DNA of 64,000 nucleotides from Flammeovirga sp. SJP92 (GTDB lineage: Bacteria; Bacteroidota; Bacteroidia; Cytophagales; Flammeovirgaceae). The notes under the pieces were generated by a model. That model saw nothing but the letters and a program-made list of their open reading frames with translations, did not search any database and had not been told where the DNA came from. Below, in pieces: positions 53,913 to 63,065 of the stretch (its first letter is position 1; each line of letters begins with the position of its first letter). The stretch covers positions 124,001 through 188,000 of the forward strand of contig NZ_LQAQ01000116.1 in assembly GCF_001583495.1 (NCBI RefSeq). The letters are read 5' to 3'. The position numbers and the translations under genes are program-made.

Positions 53913-54426
53913 GAAGATTAAAACATATTTAACAGAACCAAGTGCACCTTGGAAACGTGGCTCTTTTATTGGTGGTGCAGGATTATTTGCATGTGGTTGG
54001 ACACAAGACAATAAAGTATTTATGTTGTTCCCTGATTATTTTATAATCGCTGATCCTTTGACAGGTGAAAGGGAGAGTATGATTGAAGATGATGATCTCA
54101 TCCAACGCCTTTCAAAAGATAATCTAGAGTTTGACCTAAAAGAAGGAAATCAAAAAGTTAAAGTATTTGGATTGAGAGGAGGAAATGGAAATCATTTCAC
54201 TACAGATAGGTGGAGTTTGATTGAAATACAGCAAGAATCACAAGAGAAAATATTTGGAATTACAGATTACAAGCATTTTGGACGTTCTGAAAATGAGTTT
54301 TGGAAAAATTATGATCTCATAAAACTTCATGAATTGGAATTTGGACAATGGTGTGGTTTTTCTCCTGATGAAAAGTATTTTGGGATATTTGGTTCAGGCG
54401 GAGCCGAAATATTTTATAGGGTATAA
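53908..54426 (+). CDS. Hypothetical 172-aa protein
   Basis: A soluble protein with a Gly-rich N-terminus (GSFIGGAGLFACGWTQDNKV), a beta-propeller-like middle (MLFPDYFIIADPLTGERESM, KVKVFGLRGGNGNHFTTDRW) and an end that repeats the opening theme (FSPDEKYFGIFGSGGAEIFY). No family is recognised. Its leader is identical to that of the gene at 52904. Confidence 0.6.
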   Translation: MKKIKTYLTEPSAPWKRGSFIGGAGLFACGWTQDNKVFMLFPDYFIIADPLTGERESMIEDDDLIQRLSKDNLEFDLKEGNQKVKVFGLRGGNGNHFTTDRWSLIEIQQESQEKIFGITDYKHFGRSENEFWKNYDLIKLHELEFGQWCGFSPDEKYFGIFGSGGAEIFYRV

Positions 54427-54591
54427 CAGGCGTATCAAAATAATTAAGCAAATTCAGCTGAAAAGATTTGTAGAAGAAAAGAGGCTACTATGATTTCCAA
54501 TTTAGATCGAAGGGGAAATTAATTTGAAAATAGATAAAACAGCATTATTGTTGGTAACAATAAAACCAAGGATAGCAATAAACTTAAAACA

Positions 54592-55395
54592 ATGAAAATA
54601 TATTTAATTTCAATTATTATACTAAGCTTTTGTGCTTGTGTAAATCCTAAGAATAAGGAAAGCAAACAGACAATAAATCAGCCGGTTGGACAAGTTGATA
54701 CCTTGCATAAAACAGAAATTGTCAAAAAAGAGATAACGTTTTCTAAAGCAAACGGAGAAGCAGTATTAATTGGTGAAGTGATCGAATTATTGGATTATGA
54801 TTTAAAAGTAATTGCTGATATTTCAAATCTAAATGGAGCAATTGTAAATATAAAAAGCGTATCTGATTCTTTGTATAATCAAGGAAAAGATTTTGAGGGT
54901 TTTTGTAAATCTTTTTGGTACGTAGAAATAGAAATTGATTCAATAAAAGGAATAGTAAATGGAAGACAAGTTTTTAAAATTCAAGATTTGACAGCAACTG
55001 AGAAGTTTACTGTAAATGGAACTTGTATTGAGTTTTTAAGAACTGATTTTTTTGGTATGGGAGTGGTTTATCAAGGAGAGCTTATGGGGTGCTCTGTTGA
55101 CCAGCCAATAATTATAAAGGATACCACAAATAATTATTATGGATTAGTTGAGTTAGTGGAAAATGATTATTCTAAAAAAGCCAGTTGGGGTTCTGTTTAT
55201 TCATACTTAGAATTAAAAAATGATGATGGGGGATACGACACGATAGATACTTTAATTGTTGAGGATTCAAAAATTAAACTTAAGATTCACAGAGGGTTTC
55301 AAGAAGGAGAAAATGAATCTGATGTTGTGTTAAACTTCAAAGATGGAAAATACCAAGCAGAGTACCTTAATTTCGGTGAGGTAAAGTATGAATAA
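54592..55395 (+). CDS. Lipoprotein of unknown function, 267 aa
   Basis: The leader MKIYLISIIILSFCAC places the lipid on Cys16. A polar linker (NKESKQTINQPVGQVDTLHK) and a beta-rich domain follow (YVEIEIDSIKGIVNGRQVFK, GELMGCSVDQPIIIKDTTNN, NDDGGYDTIDTLIVEDSKIK). Acidic, Ca-site-like turns occur (DDGGYDTID) but no known family. It is probably transcribed alone. Confidence 0.65.
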   Translation: MKIYLISIIILSFCACVNPKNKESKQTINQPVGQVDTLHKTEIVKKEITFSKANGEAVLIGEVIELLDYDLKVIADISNLNGAIVNIKSVSDSLYNQGKDFEGFCKSFWYVEIEIDSIKGIVNGRQVFKIQDLTATEKFTVNGTCIEFLRTDFFGMGVVYQGELMGCSVDQPIIIKDTTNNYYGLVELVENDYSKKASWGSVYSYLELKNDDGGYDTIDTLIVEDSKIKLKIHRGFQEGENESDVVLNFKDGKYQAEYLNFGEVKYE

Positions 55396-55446
55396 TAATT
55401 TTGAATTTGTACTTACCCATCACAAACATCGTACAAAGAAACGAAT

Positions 55447-55957
55447 ATGATACCAAGTTATAAAATAGGATTCCAATGTACTTTAAAGTATTTTCTGTTA
55501 GGGTTATTTCTTATTTTTATAATCCCACTGTTATACATTACTTACATTTTCTTTTCAGAAGCTACTCCATCATTCAGCTTTAGGGTATAATACAACCACT
55601 GAAAAAGAAAATGAATTAAAATTTATGAATTTAGAGAGGGTTGCTATTCCAGTGTTTATGTTTGATCTATTTTGGTTTACAGAGTTATTAGTAGTTTTAA
55701 CTCTCATTTTTTTTAATAGAAAGATTAATTATTCAACATTAAATCTCAAATACGCTTTACTTTTAATAGTACTTTTATTCAGCGTAATTTTACCTTATTT
55801 AGCATGTAGAATACAAACAGAATTTTATATAAACTTTTTGGATTTTGGAAGAGATGGAAACAACTTTTTATGGATAACTTTTAAATTTCCGATGTATTGG
55901 TTAATGGGTATTATTGAATTCTATCTAATTTTAATTACAAAAAAAATGAAGATGTAA
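55447..55957 (+). pseudogene. Four-helix membrane protein broken by one frameshift
   Basis: From the ATG at 55447 one frame encodes MIPSYKIGFQCTLKYFLLGL with a full first membrane helix and stops at 55590. A second frame, open from the same region, carries on ALGYNTTTEKENELKFMNLE and three more helices to a stop at 55957. A single +1/-2 shift near 55555 joins them into a normal four-helix protein. A start inside the second frame (55625) would lack helix 1. The shift could also be a sequencing error. Confidence 0.6.
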
Positions 55958-56081
55958 GAAGCTTGAAGTTGAACATAAAGAACTTCAAAAATTTCAATTG
56001 ATCGTTGATAAAAATTTAGTTTACATAAATAATCAAGAAGGGTTAGTAAACGAATGCGATTTAGATTTGAAGAGGAATTAG
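55950..56081 (+). pseudogene. Possible C-terminal remnant of a small gene
   Basis: One frame without start encodes RCKKLEVEHKELQKFQLIVD and ends ECDLDLKRN before TAG. The helix-like composition suggests a coding remnant, but the stretch is short and could be chance. Confidence 0.25.
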
Positions 56082-56222
56082 AAGAAAGGAATAACGGTTG
56101 GTAATTTCTTTTGATCAAATAAATGCTCCTTTTTGTATAAATCGAAATGAAGTAAATATATAATTGTGTGTATCAATAATTTGAAATATAATAAATCAAT
56201 CCAATCATAACCAAATAAAGTA

Positions 56223-56888
56223 ATGAGCAAACAAGTAATATCAGAATTAGATCAATTAGAAGAGAAAATTTTTATTGAGCATGAGCTAGAAAGTAGATCA
56301 GGAAAGTCTTTTTTAGAAGTTTTAGAATTTATCGAATGTACAGGTTTTTTAACTTTAAATAGAAAAGTAAATGATTACCCATGTCTTGAAAAGTTATCGA
56401 TGCGGGAGGTTTTTAAAATTATTCTCGAAGTGCATAAAGAGTACTTATCAAACCCAGAGCCTTTAATTCATTTTAAACTTATAGCAAGCTATGGCAAAAC
56501 AGTTTTAGATATGGTAAGTTATTTGAAAGATCATTTAAGAGAAAAAGATTTTGAAAATAAAATAGTCAGGTATAATGTTCTTCTTTTCATGTTTAGTTTG
56601 ACATTTTGTAGCGAAGAAAAGAAACCGATTCAAATTCCAAATAAGAAATTCACATTTAGAATGAAAGTATCTAAAGAAATGAATGAAGAGATGTTCGATA
56701 ATTTTCAAAAGACATTATCTGAAAATATAGAAGATACGATAATAGTTCTTGAATCAAGATATGAAGACCCGTATGAACATTATATCAAAATTAAAAAAAG
56801 ATTGGCAGAATGTATAGAGAGTATTTTAGCCAATACAAAGAAACAACTGGATGAAATTTATTTTGAAGAAGAAATTACAAAATTGTGA
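56223..56888 (+). CDS. Hypothetical helical protein, 221 aa
   Basis: A soluble protein almost entirely helical: ELDQLEEKIFIEHELESRSG, EKLSMREVFKIILEVHKEYL, IHFKLIASYGKTVLDMVSYL and a long C-terminal coiled-coil-like helix (YEHYIKIKKRLAECIESILA, TKKQLDEIYFEEEITKL). No family is recognised. It ends 48 bases before the transporter gene and may share its message. Confidence 0.6.
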   Translation: MSKQVISELDQLEEKIFIEHELESRSGKSFLEVLEFIECTGFLTLNRKVNDYPCLEKLSMREVFKIILEVHKEYLSNPEPLIHFKLIASYGKTVLDMVSYLKDHLREKDFENKIVRYNVLLFMFSLTFCSEEKKPIQIPNKKFTFRMKVSKEMNEEMFDNFQKTLSENIEDTIIVLESRYEDPYEHYIKIKKRLAECIESILANTKKQLDEIYFEEEITKL

Positions 56889-56936
56889 TTCCAAAATTTT
56901 TGAAAAACTTACCAACTATTTAAACCAATTTTATTA

Positions 56937-58133
56937 ATGGAAAAAATCATTAACCAAAACCATTCAAAAGAAACATACTATTATATTCTTTCGAATATTT
57001 TAGAAAAAGCCTCCTATTATGGGCTTCGTTCAATCATGGTACTGTATATGATAAGTGAAATGCTTAACATGGAAAGAGAAGATGCATTTAACCTTTATGG
57101 TTACCTAACGTCTTCTTATATCATATCCCAAATTCTTGGAGCTGTCTTAGGAGACTTTCTTATTGGCAATAAAAAAGCAATAATAGCAGGAGCTCTTATG
57201 CAATCAATAGGATTATTTAGTATTTGCAGTGCCTCACTCTATGGTCTTTATATAGGAATGTTCCTTGTTATTATAGGTAATGGATTATTTATACCGAATA
57301 TGCTATCTAATTTTGGGAAACTTTATCTCAAGAAGACCAAACTTTTAGATGCAGGTTTCACGCTGTTTAATTTCACTAGTAGTATTGGAATAGTACTTGG
57401 AACCGTGGTGATAGCCCCCATAGCAGATACTTTTGGATATAAAATTGTGTTTATCATTTTAGGCATAATAACGATTCTGTCCATAGTCCCTCTTCTTATT
57501 TTAGAAGAACAAATACCAGCACCCGAAAAGCAACAAAAAGTTGAGAAAAGTAAGAAATTAAAAATCATAACTACATTCGTTTCAGCCTTTTTGTTTTTGG
57601 GTTTGTATCAACTAGGGCACATACGAATTAATGACTTACAATATGTATTTGAGAACTCCTCAATATTTTTAATCCCTGCAAGTTGGTGGTCATCTCTGCT
57701 TCCAGCATTAAGTGTACCTATCAGTTTATTTGCAATTATCTTATGGAGTTACTTTTATAGTTGCCAGTTTTCTAAACTGATGCTTGGTTTCATTTTTGGG
57801 ACTTTATCTTTTGGAATTTTATACCTTATGCCAGAGGTTCCAACAGAACAAACCATTCCCCTCTTCCTATTATCTCTACTATTATTGGCAATAGCAGATA
57901 TACATGTCAAACCTGTTGTTTATTCTATATTGACACAATATGCTAATCCAAAATACTTAGCCACCTTGATGAGTCTTGCTTATATTCCTACTTTGTTACT
58001 TACAGCTTTAGTGAGTTTCAACCAGGAATATTTATTTGCAAACCCAACAGTTTCAGTGTTAATAGGACTTATAGGTATGACCATTTTTAGTTTTTCCTTT
58101 ATGATCTTTCAAAAGGTGAATAAATCTGTATAA
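56937..58133 (+). CDS. POT-type (PTR2-like) MFS transporter
   Basis: A 398-aa major facilitator of the proton-dependent oligopeptide transporter branch. Helix 1 has LEKASYYGLRSIMVLYM, a variant of the E-x-x-E-R-x-x-Y-Y-G motif in which the arginine is replaced. Helix 2 ends with LGAVLGDFLIGNKKAI. Twelve helices can be counted. It is shorter than typical POT proteins (about 450-500). It probably imports di- or tripeptides or a similar solute, although loss of the motif arginine makes the substrate uncertain. Confidence 0.8.
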   Translation: MEKIINQNHSKETYYYILSNILEKASYYGLRSIMVLYMISEMLNMEREDAFNLYGYLTSSYIISQILGAVLGDFLIGNKKAIIAGALMQSIGLFSICSASLYGLYIGMFLVIIGNGLFIPNMLSNFGKLYLKKTKLLDAGFTLFNFTSSIGIVLGTVVIAPIADTFGYKIVFIILGIITILSIVPLLILEEQIPAPEKQQKVEKSKKLKIITTFVSAFLFLGLYQLGHIRINDLQYVFENSSIFLIPASWWSSLLPALSVPISLFAIILWSYFYSCQFSKLMLGFIFGTLSFGILYLMPEVPTEQTIPLFLLSLLLLAIADIHVKPVVYSILTQYANPKYLATLMSLAYIPTLLLTALVSFNQEYLFANPTVSVLIGLIGMTIFSFSFMIFQKVNKSV

Positions 58134-58145
58134 TACACTTTATCC

Positions 58146-58181
58146 GTCATAAGTCTGGGACTTCGACCCTGGATTTATGAT
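58146..58181 (+). terminator. G-T-paired hairpin after the transporter
   Basis: The arms GTCATAAGTCTGGG and CCTGGATTTATGAT pair well only as RNA from the plus strand (several G-T pairs), with an 8-base loop, 12 bases past the stop. It lacks a T tract. Confidence 0.5.
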
Positions 58182-58262
58182 GGGGTAGTAATGTATGTAA
58201 GGGTGTGTTAGTAGTGTTTAAAATGATTTGATAAATAAAAGGTTGTATATAATTTCTGTAAA

Positions 58263-58961
58263 ATGGTTCACTATACTGATTCCGAATTTAAGGAGACCGA
58301 GCTTGTTTTAACCGGTAAAAAAGAAATGAGTCCGCAATTGAAAGAGTTGTCGAAATGGATTGCAAGTGAATTCAAAATAGAGGTAATAAACTTGATTGTT
58401 GATTATTTAAAACATTTGGGTAAAGAAAGGCTTCAAATTATAACAAGGACAAGTCAAGATGCCTGTAAGTTCAATGAATCAGAGCAATGGTCAGGGAATT
58501 TCGATTCTGATAAACAAGAAAAAATCGCTCAAAAATATCTTGAAATAGTAAAAAGGAAACCAATAGTAAAAACGGTACTTTCAAGATTAATAAAAAAATA
58601 TAAATATCCTGCTAGTAAAGAACTATTTGTCTGTTCCTCCGCTTTTAATCCAATAGCAAGAAAACTAACAATTACTAAATTGAGTGGTGAAAAATTGATG
58701 AAGTTTGAGAAGGATTTACCTGAATTATGGAAAATTCAAACAGGATTTGGTGTAGCAGATTTCTTTTTATTCGAAGATGAACAAGTAGAAAAATTAAATA
58801 ACTCAGAAGCCCTTGAAAAAATAAAAAGGAAGTTTTTTGCTCTCATTAAAGAACATGATATCTATAATTTATTTGAGCTAGAGCATTTTCATATTCACCT
58901 TGATTCGAAAGAAAATTTTGATAAGAATTATGAAAGTAATTGGTATTACTACTACAAATAG
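58263..58961 (+). CDS. Hypothetical 232-aa protein
   Basis: A soluble protein with an N-terminal alpha/beta half (SPQLKELSKWIASEFKIEVI, LGKERLQIITRTSQDACKFN) and a C-terminal half carrying LFVCSSAFNPIARKLTITKL and LEHFHIHLDSKENFDKNYES. The H-F-H-I-H cluster near residue 212 could be a metal-binding site, but no enzyme family is recognised. It is probably transcribed alone. Confidence 0.55.
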   Translation: MVHYTDSEFKETELVLTGKKEMSPQLKELSKWIASEFKIEVINLIVDYLKHLGKERLQIITRTSQDACKFNESEQWSGNFDSDKQEKIAQKYLEIVKRKPIVKTVLSRLIKKYKYPASKELFVCSSAFNPIARKLTITKLSGEKLMKFEKDLPELWKIQTGFGVADFFLFEDEQVEKLNNSEALEKIKRKFFALIKEHDIYNLFELEHFHIHLDSKENFDKNYESNWYYYYK

Positions 58962-59433
58962 ACCCATTAGAAGAAATTACAAAGGTCTTTTTTTATGCTC
59001 ATTTCAAATTATTCACTAAGCTATTGATATAAAATGGATTAGGTACAAATACCCTTTTTTAGAAAATGAGTATTTGTACTCTAAAAAAACACGCATTATT
59101 GCTACAATTTTGTATTGTAATCAAAAACAAACTATTCGATTAAATCGCTACTATTTTTTGGTTATTAAGGTCTAAATGAAAGACCTTCTTTGATAGGGTA
59201 TGAAAGCTAAAATCAGCGATAAGCATTTCATCTCTTTTCAAACTTTAATAAAAAACTTTATCCGTTTTGAATGCCTGTTTCAGTAAGAAGTCAAGAGGTG
59301 ATGCCATTTTTTTTACACTTCAGACCTTAACAAGTAAGGTAAAAAAGAGACAATATTAGAGCCACTGCATACATAAAGGAATCGGATAAGGTTAATGGAT
59401 TGTTCTTAAGTATCAAGCCAAAAATAATACACT
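58962..59433. other. 472-base intergenic stretch, no gene seen
   Basis: An AT-rich stretch in front of the haem-protein operon. It presumably holds that operon's promoter. I see no convincing hairpin, repeat or small gene. Confidence 0.5.
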
Positions 59434-60798
59434 ATGAAATCTAAACTATTAATAATATCCTCTTTGCTACTTCTAGCGAGTTTAATATGTATTTATTCCT
59501 GTAAACACAGGAGACATCAAAACGATAAATTAAGTGGTTTTACGATAGCTAATAGAGCATTGGCTTTTAAAGATCATATTGATACAATTCCTAAAGGGTA
59601 CAAAGGACCTAAGTTTGTATTAAGAAAAAATTATCCAATTAAAGTTGACTCTACTTTGTATAAATCAGAAAAAGAGAAATGCAAGTGGTTGAATATTCCT
59701 TTAACTGAAAAAGATTTCAATTCAGCAGTCAAAAAAGATAATGGTCAATGGCCAGAAAAATGGGATGAATACGCAAGCTCCATTAAGCAATACTTAGTAA
59801 GTAATTTGAAATTAGAAAAGAACGGGATTGCATTTAATAATCCTTATTGGTACAATTTACCTTGGTTGGCAACAAATCCTTATTCTGGAAGGGAATTTAC
59901 CCATGGTGCCCGATATAGTTTTCCCATTCCAATTACTCAACTAGTACCATCTGCCAAAAGTAAAGCTACTGTTTCTGTTTGGGGCATTGCGCATTACAAT
60001 TACTTTGGGGGGCTAGCACTTGGTCAAGTTTGGTCAGAATATGGCGACCTTCAATACATGCCTGCACCCAATGGAAATAGAGTGAAAGGACTTCCATTTC
60101 TTGATGGTACAGTGATACATAAAGTAAATATCATTGGTCACTTAGGAGATTACACACCTGAACACTTAAAAAATGCACCATCTTGGGAGCTCAATATACA
60201 TAAAAATGCTCCTGGAACTGGTGCGAAAACCTATGAGAGAACTTTACAAAAGGCACATATTTTAGAGATGGATGTAATGGTGAAAGATTCACGTTCACCT
60301 TGCGGATGGGTATTCTGTGCACTAGTATATAATGATGATGTCCCTTATGAGAAACCGTTATGGGAAAGATATGAAATTATGGGGATTCAATTTGGAATGG
60401 ACCCAGAATCTTTTCCTGCAGTACCTATTACAGAAAGTAAACCCATACATCAAACTTTGCTAAAACCCATCAGTGAAAAATGGACCGTGGGCTGTTATGG
60501 AAGACTTGTGACCTTTCAGGGCTCAACAAGTCAGAACTGTATGGGTTGCCATCAAACAAGTTATTCTGTTAAAGGGACACCGTCAAGAGGTTTTGCTCTT
60601 CTTGGAGGATTGGGAAAAGAAAGTTGTGATACAACATCTTATAAAACGTATCCCAACTATTTCAAAAACTGGAAATTCCCGTCTGTATATGATGGAACCC
60701 CAATGTTTAATACCTCAAAGGATTCTTTAGTAGGGTATGATTTCTCTTTAAGATTATTTGATGCCGTAGAATCCTACGAAGAATATAAAGTCCAATAA
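59434..60798 (+). CDS. Secreted mono-haem lipoprotein A
   Basis: A 454-aa lipoprotein (lipid on Cys23 of the leader ending IYSC). A large domain without any match I know (WPEKWDEYASSIKQYLVSNL; GAKTYERTLQKAHILEMDV) is followed near the C-terminus by a single haem-attachment motif CMGCHQ (Cys369, Cys372, His373). Cysteines 291 and 297 (SPCGWVFC) may form a disulfide. Residues such as GVAHYNYFGG-type His could be the second ligand, which is unproven. It is the first gene of a two-gene operon with a second mono-haem lipoprotein, so the two probably act together outside the inner membrane. Confidence 0.75.
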   Translation: MKSKLLIISSLLLLASLICIYSCKHRRHQNDKLSGFTIANRALAFKDHIDTIPKGYKGPKFVLRKNYPIKVDSTLYKSEKEKCKWLNIPLTEKDFNSAVKKDNGQWPEKWDEYASSIKQYLVSNLKLEKNGIAFNNPYWYNLPWLATNPYSGREFTHGARYSFPIPITQLVPSAKSKATVSVWGIAHYNYFGGLALGQVWSEYGDLQYMPAPNGNRVKGLPFLDGTVIHKVNIIGHLGDYTPEHLKNAPSWELNIHKNAPGTGAKTYERTLQKAHILEMDVMVKDSRSPCGWVFCALVYNDDVPYEKPLWERYEIMGIQFGMDPESFPAVPITESKPIHQTLLKPISEKWTVGCYGRLVTFQGSTSQNCMGCHQTSYSVKGTPSRGFALLGGLGKESCDTTSYKTYPNYFKNWKFPSVYDGTPMFNTSKDSLVGYDFSLRLFDAVESYEEYKVQ

Positions 60799-60868
60799 CA
60801 GACATGAGCTTTAATGAATCAATGTCTTTATAACGCTAAGAAACATTTCTCAATAAAAATAATTAAAA

Positions 60869-62431
60869 ATGAAAACTAGATTTACTTTATTCTCGCTTAT
60901 CCTTCCTTTTCTCTTCTACAATTGTACATATAATGTCAATAAGAAAGAAGAGATAGACTCAATACAAGTTGAAATCATTGAGACGAGTTCAACCCAATCT
61001 CCGATCATTATACCAGATGATATTCTTAATGGATATATACCTCCATATGATTTGCAGAAGAATGCAGGCGTTTTGGAGAGTGCTTTGTTCGCATGGAAAG
61101 AGATGATTGCATTATCTTGGCAATCCAATTATACAGAAACTAATACTTGGAGAGGTAAGCCAGATACAACTTGGACTTATGCTCAAGGTACTCCTCAGAA
61201 GCCTTTAGTTTGGGAAACTTTCGCTCACCGTATCGAATACCGCCCCAAAGGCGATCAAATCGTCAAAAGTTTTAATAGTAAACCCTCTTATTCATTTGTG
61301 AATGATGATAAAATAGATTGGAATGGAATCGATCAGTCTAAGCAATTTGTAGTACTTGATGAAGATAGTGAAATAGCATCGTGTTACGTTTTTGCAAAAC
61401 CAAATATTGAAAAGGTCACACCTAAAGATAAATTGGTGATGTATATGGCGAAGGTGAATGAAGTAGAATACAATTATAGAAAGGATTATTTTAATTCACA
61501 TGAAAGCATTGTTGCCTCTCTCTCAACAATTTCTGATCCTGACGGTGGAACAGATTCCTTAAAAAAAATCTCTACTTACAATGGTGGTTTATTTGACCCT
61601 TGTGGCTCAAAACATTTTGGAGAAGAAGGCATTATCGTTTTTCCTTGTAGTGATGAGCCTACAAAACAAAGAGGTGTAATTGAAATAAAAACAGCTTGGA
61701 GACCTTTAACGGTAGCGGACAATAAAGAGGAATTCTTAGTAAGAGATGCGATTGTTTTTGATGAAAACCAATCATCACAGTTCGTAGCAAAAAAAGAAAA
61801 ATACGTACTTATTGGAATGCACATTATCCAAAAGACCAACAATTATAGAAATTTCTTTATTGCTTCTTGGGAACATAATAGCCTTCAAAACTATGGTTAT
61901 AAATTTGTAGTAAATAACCCTCCTTCTCCTGCACCTGGGCAAGATTATCAAATTCTTGCAGTTGAAAGACATAATGATGAAGATGGAGCACATTCCTATA
62001 TTGAAGAAGTATATTATGCTATTTCTGACTCCATTCAGGCAAGAATAAAGAAAGCAAACCCAACTAATTTCCTAGCGAATTATAGACTTATTGGTTTTCA
62101 ATCTAACCTTTATCCTGAAGCTACACTGGAAGAAAGAAAAGTAGAGATGCCCGCTTATTATTTGGCAAACCTAATCATTGAATCAGATTCCGTTTTGGCA
62201 GATTTTACAGGGAGCACGATTAATACTCCTTTTAATAATGATAGTAACGTAGTTGTAAATGGAAAACTAATTACAGCTGGAGGGTGCTCAGGTTGCCATG
62301 GTGCTGCTCAGCAAAAAGGTGTTGACTTTAGCTTTGTTACTGACACCTTAGGCAAACCTATTCCAGAACCAGATCCACGTTCTTTAAGCCAAGAAAAAAT
62401 TGATGCTATACTTTATGATATGGTCAAATAA
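60869..62431 (+). CDS. Secreted mono-haem lipoprotein B
   Basis: A 520-aa lipoprotein (leader ending LFYNC, lipid on Cys19). The N-terminal part carries ALFAWKEMIALSWQSNYTET, then RGKPDTTWTYAQGTPQKPLV and WETFAHRIEYRPK, a pattern I have seen in proteins annotated only as cytochrome c family. The haem motif CSGCHG (Cys473, Cys476, His477) lies near the C-terminus and is followed by a glutamine/glycine stretch (AAQQKGVDFSFV). It lies 70 bases after lipoprotein A and ends in a strong terminator. An electron-transfer or oxidoreductase role is likely; the substrate is unknown. Confidence 0.75.
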   Translation: MKTRFTLFSLILPFLFYNCTYNVNKKEEIDSIQVEIIETSSTQSPIIIPDDILNGYIPPYDLQKNAGVLESALFAWKEMIALSWQSNYTETNTWRGKPDTTWTYAQGTPQKPLVWETFAHRIEYRPKGDQIVKSFNSKPSYSFVNDDKIDWNGIDQSKQFVVLDEDSEIASCYVFAKPNIEKVTPKDKLVMYMAKVNEVEYNYRKDYFNSHESIVASLSTISDPDGGTDSLKKISTYNGGLFDPCGSKHFGEEGIIVFPCSDEPTKQRGVIEIKTAWRPLTVADNKEEFLVRDAIVFDENQSSQFVAKKEKYVLIGMHIIQKTNNYRNFFIASWEHNSLQNYGYKFVVNNPPSPAPGQDYQILAVERHNDEDGAHSYIEEVYYAISDSIQARIKKANPTNFLANYRLIGFQSNLYPEATLEERKVEMPAYYLANLIIESDSVLADFTGSTINTPFNNDSNVVVNGKLITAGGCSGCHGAAQQKGVDFSFVTDTLGKPIPEPDPRSLSQEKIDAILYDMVK

Positions 62432-62461
62432 CTAGAAAAGCCCACATCTATTTTTCTGTTT

Positions 62462-62495
62462 AACCCTGACTTATAATATACTATAAGTCAGGGTT
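62462..62495 (+). terminator. Strong terminator of the haem-protein operon
   Basis: A perfect 14-bp inverted repeat (AACCCTGACTTATA / TATAAGTCAGGGTT) with a 6-base loop lies 30 bases past the stop, followed by an A/T run. Confidence 0.85.
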
Positions 62496-62678
62496 ATTAT
62501 TTACTTACAGAATTATCTTTTACAATTTGTAATACAACAAAAAATAGTCATTGAAATGATTTGTATGTAAGGGTGATAGTGGTAATTTTATTTGACATAA
62601 AAGTTTTTCATCAGATATTTGATTAAATAAAAGTAATTTATCACAAGGCAGACGAGCAACAAATTGTATTCAAAGAAA

Positions 62679-63065
62679 ATGTGGTCAGACAAATATTATT
62701 ACTTACAACTTTTTAAAGATGTTGATCTTAGTGAAGAGGTTTCGACTAAAAAAGTACGGCAGTTAATAAATGGTTTCGATGAACTTAAAAGTTTAGGCGA
62801 TTTTGAATTTAGAAATAAAAAAGGATTCCCATTTATTCAGCTATTATTACTTAATGTAAATAGTTTAAGAAGTTGGAGTGAGAAAGATGTTAATTCAGAA
62901 AAGACCAATTTAATAACTATTGTTTGCTCTAAAAATGAAGACTTTGATACATTTTTAGAAATACTTTTAAAAATCGCTGTACACCTAAATTGGACTTTAG
63001 TAGATGAAGAAACAGATGAGGGTGTTGAAAATTATATTATTTGGCATTCTAAAAAAGAGAAATGA
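62679..63065 (+). CDS. Hypothetical 128-aa protein
   Basis: A soluble alpha/beta protein: YYYLQLFKDVDLSEEVSTKK, then FPFIQLLLLNVNSLRSWSEK and TNLITIVCSKNEDFDTFLEI, ending LVDEETDEGVENYIIWHSKK. No family is recognised. I chose the ATG at 62679 over a TTG at 62664. Its TGA overlaps the ATG of the next gene (ATGA), so the two are translationally coupled. Confidence 0.6.
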   Translation: MWSDKYYYLQLFKDVDLSEEVSTKKVRQLINGFDELKSLGDFEFRNKKGFPFIQLLLLNVNSLRSWSEKDVNSEKTNLITIVCSKNEDFDTFLEILLKIAVHLNWTLVDEETDEGVENYIIWHSKKEK

